64,000 bases of DNA from Crambe crambe. Taxonomy: Eukaryota; Porifera; Demospongiae; Poecilosclerida; Crambeidae. Each line of letters starts with the position of its first letter. Position 1 is the first letter of the stretch. The notes under the pieces were generated by a model, which saw only the letters and a list, made by a program, of their open reading frames with translations, ran no database searches and was not told the origin of the DNA. The DNA lies in assembly GCA_963924555.1 (NCBI GenBank), contig OZ004589.1, positions 248,001 through 312,000 on the forward strand, in the 5' to 3' direction. Shown here piece after piece: positions 1-10,100 of this stretch. A program made the position numbers and the translations under genes.

Positions 1-16
1 GGGCTAGGGCTAGTAC

Positions 17-3000
17 CTGGTTCAGTGATGAGCTGTGTCTGGTATTCCACCATCACTTCTCTCCCTAAATTTCCATTCATCAGTGTGACCATCACCACAG
101 CAATGTCACCTTCAACCAGCGTCACAGCTGTTCTCGTGACTCCGATGTACACAACTGCAACAAGAATGAACACACAGGGGTGGTCTCACAATAGGGGTGA
201 TCTCACAATTCACAAAAGGTAATTGGGTGATCTCACATTAGGAGTAATTGGGGTGGTCTCATTATAGGGGTGATAGGGGTAACGGGGTGTCACACAATAG
301 GGGTAATTGGGATAGGGTGATCTCATAATAGATAAGGAAAGACACGCATCTCATAGTCACAAGCCTACAGTACTCCCCAATATCAGTGATCCAAACCTTG
401 ATACCATGCAAGCTAAAAAAACAAACTTAACAAAAAAAAAAAACACTGGGTATTGTCCCAAATCTTGATCACTCCTCACCCCAACCTTGGGATAAATCAC
501 TGGCTCTCACCCCCAACCTTGGGATGACCACAGAGAGCATGTGTCTTACCACAAGAGAGTGGCTTAAATGAGGAGTGACTAACCATCATTCTCTGCAATC
601 TGAAGAGTAGCCATTGAATAGTTGAGGGTGACTTGTGACTCTGAAGTCGACAGCATAAGGAAAGCATTCTTGTCCATCTCCAACACCTCATCATCCACTG
701 TACTCACAATAATACACTGTGTGGTTCCACTACTAGGTCCAAAGGTCAGGGACATATTCTCCACATTAAAGTCCTCCCCAACTGCAAATAATATATGTAA
801 GAGACATCACATCACCACCCACAGTGAGGAAGGGGGAGGGGCCAACGCATTTAGGGGAGAATGGAGGGAGGTTGGGGAAAAAGACGTAAGGATCACTTAC
901 CCATGGCAGTAGCACCAAAAGCATTAAACTCGATGATAACATCTCTTTGCAACACGCCCACAGAAACTGCTATGCAGACACTCGCGTTCATCCCTTCATC
1001 GACCGTGTACCCAAGCATCTGAAAACCGATGGTCACTCCTGCACACCAAACAGGTCACACAGTCAAGACTCACTCTCTCATCCACCACTACATTATTTAC
1101 TCCTCCTACTCACTAGTATTGTCCACAACAGTAACATTGAGAGTTGCAGGGTTGACTGTGACCCCTGTATCATCCTCAACACTCAATGTGATCAGGAAGG
1201 AAGTGGAGACCTCCAAGTTCTCGTCGCTCACAGCAGTGATGTTGAAACACTCCATAATCTCCCCTCCCTCGCTAAATATTAGCATCGTATGAGAAAAGGT
1301 CAATTCACCTGCTGAACCTGCACACACACACAAATAACAATGACCATACATACATACATACATACATACATACATACATACATACATACATACATACATA
1401 CATACATACATACACACATACATACATACATACATACACACATACATACACACACACATAAATGGAAATCATCTAGCTGCTGCTGAGCAGTCACGGTCAC
1501 ACGCACCTGGTCAAGCCAGGATGCCTGTGCACTAAGCAGACACTATGAGCCAGTGTTGGCAACCTCCTGGAGCCCAGGCTAGAAACTCGCAGGAGGACCA
1601 ACTATCTCAGTGGTGTGGACACCCGAAGTCCCACCTGGACTATCTCAGTGGTGTGGGCACCCAATGTCCCACCTGGACCATCTCAGTGGAGTGGGTACCC
1701 AATGTCCCACCTGGACTATCTTAGTGGTGTGGGCACCCAATGTCCCACCTGGACTATCTCAGTGGTGTGGGCACCCAATGTCCCACCTGGACCATCTCAG
1801 TGGAGTGGGTACCCAATGTCCCACCTGGACTATCTCAGTGGTGTGGGCACCCAATGTCCCACCTGGACTATCTCAGTGGTGTGGGCACCCAATGTCCCAC
1901 CTGGACTATCTCAGTGGTGTGGGCACCCAATGTCCCACCTGGACTATCTCAGTGGTGTGGGCACCCAATGTCCCACCTGGACTATCTCAGTGGTGTGGGC
2001 ACCCAATGTCCCACCTGAACTATCTTAGTGGTGTGGGCACCCAAAGTCCCACCTGGACTACAACTGATATTTGGAGAGATAGCCAGTTTGATTTGCACCC
2101 TGGAAATTCCAGGTACCTATTTTCAGCTGGGTGGACTGGTGGCATGGTGTTAGCAAATTAATGCTGGTGGATAAACACCATAGCTATGTGACTGGTGGGA
2201 CTTGATCTCATGGTCTCCCACTAGAGTGCAAACCACTCACTCACCACTCACTCAATACATACATAAATGCATACCTGATGTGTTGAGGTTGAGCATTATG
2301 GTCCTGCCCACCATATCACCTCTCACAAATACACAAGTCCTCTCCATTACCCCTTCCATCAGCATCAGTGATTCATCAACAAAACCAACAGTCACCGCTG
2401 CACACAAACACATCATTACAGCAACAGTAACGATTGCTAATTATGAACCAATCCAATTTGCACTTGTCATGTGATAGACACTATGTACCAGTGACTTACT
2501 GCCCCCTCCCTGAATGGTCACCACTGTCACATCATTGGTTAGTCTGACTGCACTATCACTGGATGCTATGGACACATTGAAGGTCTCGTCATTTTCCAAG
2601 CGAGCCTGACGAGTTAAGTTGATGGTGACACACGACATATTAGAGTTGCTTGAATTGAAGGTGAGGGTCGTAGTCAGTGCCACATAGTCACTGCCGGCTG
2701 GACACAAACAAATAGGGGGAAAAGGTGGAAGAGCAATAATATTGTGGATCCAAAGGACTTGACTTACCCATGGCTGTCCCATCTGTTGTCGTGACATTGA
2801 CAAGCACTTCTCTCTCCAGTTGTCCAGTCAGCGTCACACACACTTGCACCATACCAGTCTCCTCCATCACACTCAGTGTAGGAGGCACAGATAGCATCAC
2901 CACTGCTCAGGCAGGAAAGAAGTGAACGGAGGTCATTAAAGAGAGGGATCACTTACTGTCATCGTCGGTTATGGTGACTGTTGCATTGGGAACAACTACT

Positions 3001-6000
3001 GTCACATCGGGATCTGTGGTAGTCACCATGACTATGAAGGTCTCTGAACCTTCCAAGACAGCATCATTGATAGTGTCCACATTGATACATGTCATATTAC
3101 TGCCACTCATGATGGTCGCACTCTCCATGGTCAGAGCCACGTAGTCTGAGCCAGCTGCAAGCAAGCGAAGGGTAACATGGGGGACCAGGGGAGGGGGGGG
3201 GAGCATACACAACACACCTGTAGCAGTGACACCCACAGTCGTAAAGTTGACCACAACAGAACGCATTGTGACAGCATTAAGTTGGGCGCACACACTTATC
3301 ATGTCTCCCTCAGCAACATTACCACCACCAGTAACTGTCAGGTTCAATCCTGCCACAAAACATAACGTATCAATGAAGTGGCATGAATAATTCGAAACTT
3401 ACTGTCATTATCTCGTATGGTGAGGGTATGAGTGTCTGGAGAGATGATCACTCGTGGGTCTGAAGTAGTAAGAGTCAACACTAGTGTTTCATCCTCTTCA
3501 AGAAAAGTGTCATCAGTGGTTGAGATGTTCAGGCATCTGGGACCAGAAGAAACCGAGTCCCCAGGCTGAAACGTAATGTTCATCACTCCATCAAAATCAT
3601 TCCCTGAAGTAACACACACACACAAATATGTTCATAATCAAGACATCTAAACTGGCCATGCAAATGCAAATCATCTAGCTGCCGATGAGCGGTCATGCAC
3701 ACCTAGTCAAGCCAGGATGCCTGTGCACTAAGCAGGCACTAAGAGCCAGTGCTGGCAACCTCCTGGAGCCCGGGCTAGGAACTCGTAGGAGGACTAACTA
3801 CCTCTTCTCAGCAAGTGGTGTGGGCACCCGAAGTCCCACCTGGACCACAGCTGATATCCAGTTTGATTTGCACCCTGGAAATTCCAGGTACCCATGGTGT
3901 TAGATGGACATTCACAGCAAATTAATGCTGGTGAAAAGGAGCAGCGACTCCACATACATACATACATACATACATACATACATACATACATACATACATA
4001 CACACATACATACATACACACACACACCAGCAGCAGTTCCACTAGTGGTAACAATTAGAGTAATGCTACGTCGCAGTGAGCCCAGGGTGATAGAAGTGCA
4101 GATTTGTGCTTGCATCCCTTCACCCACCATGGAAGAATTCGGGTCGTCAAAGCCCACAGTGATGTCTGTAGTTGAAAGGAAGGAATTAAGAGCCATGATC
4201 CACACCTGATCCATACGTACACCATTGCAATCATAACTCACTGTCATTATCCTGGATGATCACGGAAGTATTATTAGGACGAATGGTCACTAAAGACTCA
4301 TTGATGCCTACACTGGACACAAAGTCCAAATTCACAGTCAAAACTTGTTCATCTTCCAATATTGCATCGTCAGTTATTGAGACATCAGCCATTAGGCACA
4401 TGTTGTTATCCGCCATAGTGAAAGTAAGGTTCTGGTCCACACCATCCATCACTGAAAAAAAGTCAAATCAAATCACTCACAGTCAGAGCTAGGGCCATTT
4501 AATTGTTCATAGATTTTTCTTACAAGATATTAATACTCCCTGTCCCTTGGAAATCTTCCGGATCCCATAACACACACACAATAATTATATATATATATAT
4601 ATACTATTGTTCTTACTTGCTGTACCAAATACCCTGAGAACCACACTCTCATTTTCCATCAGACTGCCATTTAAGATGCACACCGGAAGTTGGATAGTGA
4701 CCATACTCTCACTCACCGTGCTATTGTCTGTTGTATTGAACCCAATTGTGACTGCACAAAGAAAAACAGGATCATAATTCATAATTTATCCTCAACCTTG
4801 ATCATCAGAGAGAGAGAGAGAGATTGTATGTAGATAAATGTGATAAAAGGAGAGAATGAATGTAACGCTTACATAACAACATGCACGACTGAAAATAAAC
4901 TGAATGCATGCATAGATTCAACACAGAGAAGGTGCAACCATGTTTATCAAATATGTGAAGACCAATAATCTACTAGTAATCCCCACCACCTGCTGCCCAG
5001 TCAGTCAGAGACAGAAACTGAAAACATCATAATCAGTGTATATTACATCATTATGTGTACTTAGTACATGAGAGAGAGAGAGAGAGAGAGAGGTGGTGCC
5101 CCATATTCCTTCCTCTATTGAACTCAATTGGAAGTCTCATTCCAAGGCAGACATTTCACATAGTGACCTTATTAGACACACACTACTCCAACTAGCAGAG
5201 TCCAATTAGTAGTTCAATTGCTATGAATGTACAGCTTCCCGCTGAACTAAAGACCCCTGAAAATTGAAACTGATTTCTAGCTTCTTAGAACCACACACAG
5301 GCATAACTCAGTGTTAATTGGAGGCAATGTTTATACAACCTTCATTAAAACTATCCAAATCAGAAAAAATTTTTTACCTTTAAGATTAGTCCATCACACA
5401 CAAAAGAACTATATATTCCCACTATTCATCATCAGCAGTCAGCAATTAAAGTAACCATGGTCACCATACAGGTTCATAGGAAAGGAAGTGGTGATATAAT
5501 GATGACATGACAATTCACATCATCCATAAAGAGTCTAGTTCCTGTCACCAACACTTGCAAACATGGATGGCTGACTGGCTGGCTTTCACAATACATACAT
5601 AGTACAACATGACATCTGACACCTCCCTTACCCTGGGTTCACATGCCTGGCATCTATAGCACCTCCCTTAACAGCAATTAGTACCCAAGTCAGTGTCACA
5701 CTGTCCCAGACAGCCTAGCTAGCTATCTAACACCTTTCAGAAGTGGACCTCGCCCCTCGTTACACAGCATATGCCCCTAGCCCCTTCACATAAAAGCTAA
5801 AGTTTACAACTTTACAATAGAACTCAATGAACCAGCAAATGAGGCCAATTCCCTTTACATGGACCCATCCCCAGGTGTATTTTAGTGTGGTCATGTCAAC
5901 ACTTCCCTTGACAGCATTATTAAGAACACTATCCATTGTGTACTTAGCATTCACACAGTGCAAATATGGCCACACTATTGTGGTAACACACCATGAGATA

Positions 6001-6917
6001 CAGTTAATTGCTAATTAAGGCAGGGGTGCCATCTTCTGGGGTAGCCTTTGCTGGATTAGCAATGATAATGGACCACTTGGCATTGCTGAGTAACAAACAG
6101 AGAAATTATGAAGTCAGACTATACTTTCTGTTGAGACAGAATGTAACATAAGGGGTTAGTGTGGCTAAATAAGGCACACCATTGGCAGAATAGATTTGCT
6201 AAATAAGATAATGACTGTAACACAATAGTAATTATGCTCCCACAGTAATCTCTATACTAACTCTTAATTCCAATACATAAAAGCTGTTTTGAAAACTTGG
6301 TAAAGGCACGGGATGTGCCCCCTGAAATGAGGTGGCCACGCCTCTAATTAATGCACCATTGAGTAATATCACAATCACTGAGGAAGAGCTAGACACAGAG
6401 TCATGAATACACTACATTTATTAGCAGCCCTTGGACAGCTGCACATGGACAGCAAGCATCAGCTCCATGTTGTCCTTTACTGATACTGTTTGGAACAATG
6501 TTTACACAGGCAGCTGAGGTGTGAGAATAATAGGCAGTCACTATCTATGCTAAAACAAGTCAGTCAAGTATTTCATATATAAATAATCACAGAGAGCCAT
6601 TAAGATTAAGCTAGCAAGCTTACATACCAGTATCACAGCTACCCAGCTCACACAGACCTTGAACTATAGTCCCTTACCATGCAGCCCTGAGCATTCTTTT
6701 ATCTTGCTCTACAGATATGAATGAATAGCTAGCTAGCTAACCAATTAGCCATCTAATGCCTGCGCAGGCAGCCCCCTCTAACTAGAAGCTACATGTTTGC
6801 TAGCAAGCTGCATATATTGTCTTGTCAGTACTCACCGCCATGGGACAATGAAGGCCGGATGCCAAGCAGCACACACGAGAGAAGGAAAATGGCGATGCAT
6901 GCCTTGCATTCAACCAT
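17..6917 (-). CDS. Secreted protein with tandem Calx-beta-like domains, 5' part (partial)
   Basis: This is probably an extracellular adhesion or matrix protein. Fourteen exons can be read: 6836-6917, 4617-4751, 4242-4451, 4028-4165, 3403-3603, 3218-3349, 2957-3154, 2768-2902, 2500-2697, 2275-2397, 1114-1317, 901-1038, 584-781 and 17-154. Every junction is phase 1 and the frame stays open throughout. Exon 1 is a signal peptide that begins MVECKACIAIFLLSC. After it, short exons (123-138 bases) alternate with long ones (198-210 bases), so each pair makes one module of about 113 residues. The long exons carry the Calx-beta signature: an internal E-D/G-x-E-x-(F/L) acidic turn and a terminal TVTI-x-D-(N/D)-D-S strand. 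Six full modules and half of a seventh are seen, and the gene continues past the left edge. Tandem Calx-beta domains with phase-1 introns are a known feature of sponge aggregation-factor genes. No wreath domain is visible here, so that identity is only possible. Confidence 0.82.
178..335. repeat. Degenerate tandem repeat in Calx-beta gene intron
   Basis: About five imperfect copies of a roughly 30-base unit built on ggtgatctcacaatagggg / ggtaattggg. They lie in the intron between the 584-781 and 17-154 exons. Confidence 0.6.
1345..1460. repeat. (CATA)n microsatellite with CA ends
   Basis: Long catacata tract ending in cacaca. It directly borders the interspersed repeat that starts near 1466. 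The reading frames across it are repeat artefacts. Confidence 0.95.
1466..2200. mobile_element. Interspersed repeat family A, copy 1, with an expanded internal minisatellite
   Basis: The flanks match copy 2 at 3661-3950 at high identity. The left part begins aaatcatctagctgc and runs through the sequence aagccaggatgcctgtgcac. The right part carries tttgatttgcaccctggaa and then gcaaattaatgctggtg. Both copies lie in introns of the same gene and both abut a CATA microsatellite. No transposase or clear terminal inverted repeat was seen, so this is a non-autonomous element of unknown class. Confidence 0.65.
1601..2056. repeat. 38-base minisatellite, 12 units
   Basis: Twelve units in exact 38-base register, from the first actatctcag at 1601 to the end of the last cacctgg at 2056. 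The core is gtgtgggcacccaatgtccc. Copy 2 of the host element has a single equivalent unit, so the array expanded inside copy 1. Because 38 is not a multiple of three and units lack stops, long spurious reading frames appear here. Confidence 0.93.
3661..3950. mobile_element. Interspersed repeat family A, copy 2
   Basis: Unexpanded copy of the element at 1466-2200, in the intron between exons 3403-3603 and 4028-4165. It has only one equivalent of the 38-base unit and is followed directly by a (CATA)n tract at 3953-4026. Confidence 0.65.
3953..4026. repeat. (CATA)n / (CA)n microsatellite
   Basis: Simple repeat running up to the weak donor (GTGTGTG) of exon 4028-4165 on the minus strand. The microsatellite therefore supplies that exon's 5' splice site. 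Confidence 0.92.
4752..6835 (-). other. Large first intron of the Calx-beta gene
   Basis: A 2.1 kb intron with no open frame that resembles a gene. It holds (GA)n tracts near 4807-4823 and 5071-5092 and AT-rich unique sequence. Being far longer than the other introns of this gene, it is a plausible site for regulatory elements, but none was recognised. Confidence 0.6.
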
Positions 6918-7164
6918 ATTGAAGACACTCCGGTACGCTCACGTTCAAACTGGTCAATTTGTCAGTTCACCTGCTCCAGAATGTTAATACCAAAGTCAAG
7001 CAAGAGAAAACACGGTATACGGAGAACACGGCTTTCACAATACGCATGCGCATAACATGGAAATAAATTAAAAAATAAATTGTTAATTAATTTTTGTCGA
7101 TTAAAATAATAATCTGTTGAATTCTATTGGCTAAGAAGTATGTTGATATGTTGTGCTGGTGTTT

Positions 7165-10100
7165 TTAAGATAGAGACTCTGTCAGTACTTCATAAATGTA
7201 CCTGTATTGGTCCTGCAATCACAAAGAGAAAAAGAAAGTAATCCAGTCAGTATACGTACTAAAAACCACACCTTGCTGACAAAAATGGATGGCCTTTGCA
7301 GACGAATTCTCTCCATTGTTGTCACCACATCTATTGCATCTTCAACCTCTCTTTGACGGAGCAAGATGCACACTCCACAATAAACTCCACCCACTTCCTG
7401 CTCCACTCTACAATAATCATAAATATTATATCACACCCAGTGTTATTAGCTCTCTCAAACAAGACTGCCAAGTGCTTCCTAATGACCAGTGCTCTCCTAG
7501 TTATTAAACATCACTATGAGGCTAACGTCACTAATGAACTCTTGAGACAAGTTATGAGAGATGCTATGTAGTCCTAGTACTTGCCCAGTTGCGGTGTGGA
7601 TAATGATGGGGTTGAAGCCAGTCTCCCGCCAGAGTTTCCGAGACTGTTCCACTAGTTGGAGCAAGGGAACACCAGACGAAGGTACTCCTTCAGCAGGCCA
7701 GCCCTCCAGGTGGAATATAGTGACAGAGAGCTTGGTCTACAGAGAACAGATTATAATGTACTAGAGAGGCACTGATACAACAACAAACATGAAACATTAC
7801 AAAAGGTGTCCCATCAGTTCTGGACTACATAAAAGATGCTTCATGTCCCATTAAAACTATACAGCCAATTGAAAGGTTTTACACAAAGCATTGTTATTAA
7901 AACATCGTGATGGTACATACATAAATGCATACATACATATACATACACACCTCATCCATTTCCACACCAATGTTCCTGATGACAAGAGACTTTTTACTCT
8001 TTCCTTTGTCTTCTGCTTCTTCCTTACTTGCCTTCTCCTCCTCTCCTACCTTCACTTCCTCACCTGTCACCCCTTCATCCCCTTTCTTCTCCTCCCCCTC
8101 CCCCTGTTCCTCCTCCTCCTCCTCCTCTTCCCTGTACACTACGAGTCCTCCTTCAAACTCATACTTTTCTGTTCCCTCAGGCCAATATCGATCCTAAATA
8201 AAGCCATTGTTCGATACCCAATACAAAAGAAAGTGTGGTAATAACAGACCTCGGGGTCCTTAAGAGGCCCAAACACTACTATGGTACTGGACGATCGCTC
8301 AATAACCATCCTCCAGAAATCATCTCGGGTGGTAGGGAGAGGGTGTTGTGTGCTTATGAACTCCACCCTGTTGTAATAGCCGTTAATGAAACTGGCATTA
8401 ATGTAGTCGTTGTCTTCTTCTTTGCAGTCCATCTCCTCTAGGCTGACACGATTATGATCAACTGCAAAACATTAGAAGAATGAATAATATTAATCATATG
8501 TATTCATAAATGTCATAGTTCTCCAGACACAGAGACTGCATGTAACTAATTAAATTTTACTCTCATTGAGCTATGAATATGCCCATACCATGGATAGTTT
8601 AATCAAGGAGCAGGAATTTTATAATATCCTAACCTCAAAAATGATTAAAATGTAAATGTGGTTTGAAAGGGTATCATCTATTGATTGTATCATGCATCTG
8701 TATCAATGGCTCACAGGGCAAACTGTGCTTGACTCTGTTCTTGGATTCATTGATATCCTCCATAGCAACAGCAGAGATGAACTCCGTTGGAAGTTTGATG
8801 GACATCACATGACCAAACTCCTTGTCCCATTGGCTCTCGTCTGACCCAGGGAGGGGTGTGGCTAGCGAGGCAGTGTAGTCCTTCAGAGAGGGAATACTGA
8901 CCTCAGTGGAGCCATGTGTAAATGCATGAAACGAGGAGTCATAGATGAACAAGTACTGAGCCTGAAGTAAATGAATAAAACAGGTAAAGGGTAGACACTA
9001 TTATATAACCATGGATGGGTAAAAGGTCAACACAATTGAAACCTCAGTTCTTACACTTGTCTGGACCATGTTTCCTCGCTGAGCTCGCATCCTACATACA
9101 ATTTCTTGTACATTGACCATGCCTCCTGGTCCTGCATCCTTGATTTTCTGGAGTAGGATATCTATAGCAATGAATGTACCAGTTCGTCCAACACCTGCAC
9201 TACAGTGGACCACCATCGGTCCCTTCAAGGATGTCACATGCTGACGGATGTGGCGTACAAACTTGAGCATGGAGCTGGAGTCCTGAGGAACCCCAAAATC
9301 TGGCCAAGAGGTGAAATGAAACTGAATGATCTTCCTTCCCTCATCTTCCTCATCCTACAAAATCATCAATTGAAGACATATGGTACTTCTGCAAACAGTT
9401 TCAGTTTGAAATAACAATTGACTTAACAGATGCATCCTGCACCACCTAGTACTAATGTATGTGTACCTAAACTTGAGAGCAGGGGTTCATGTTCCCCTCC
9501 CCAGGCTATCCCTCACTCTCCTCCCCCCAGACTATTTCTCCCTCCTCCCTCAGACTATTCCTCCCTCCTCCCCCAGGCTATCCCTCATTCCTCCCCCAGG
9601 CCATCCCTCACTCCTCCCCCAGGCCATCCCTCACTTCTCCCCCACCCTCCTCCCCAAGACCACTGTTCCCTCCTCCCCCAGATTATTCCTCCCTCCTCCC
9701 CCAGGCTATCCTTCACTCCTCCCCCAGACCCTTCTTGCTTTCCCAGTGAGCCACATACAAAGCTAGCCAGAATTCAGCTGACCTTTTTGGCTTTCTTGGC
9801 TACATTCTTAACTATGAAGTGGCGAATGATGAACTCAGGGAAGAGGTGCTGTGTCTCCAGGGAGACCAGGATGTTCCCGTACTTGATGGCAGCTTTTGGT
9901 GGCCAATATTCCTCACATTTTGTCTATGAAGAATAACAATAGCATTATAGGCCGAGTTCTCTGGAGTATTTCACAGAAATAACTGCTTTCTAAACATCAT
10001 CTCTTGTTTCCACAAAGGAAAAGTGATTTGATGAGATGAGTCGAGTAAAGTTATTGCTTTGATGTGATATAATGTCACTATATGTTGCAGAATGTTTTTC

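Noticed and set aside
1601..2056. CRISPR-like array
   Set aside because: Units are contiguous and nearly identical with no unique spacers, and the genome is animal.
1610..2161. Open frames of 90-183 residues over the 38-base repeat
   Set aside because: The same repeat is open in all three frames because the unit lacks stops; no start context, splice sites or composition of a real gene.
6917..7165. Phosphatase and Calx-beta gene as one fused receptor
   Set aside because: The phosphatase ends with its own stop at 7165 after the conserved [10 protein letters not shown] end, and the Calx-beta gene begins with its own signal peptide at 6917.
9430..9936. 168-residue proline-rich plus-strand frame
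   Set aside because: Shadow over a pyrimidine-rich intronic minisatellite and an antisense phosphatase exon.
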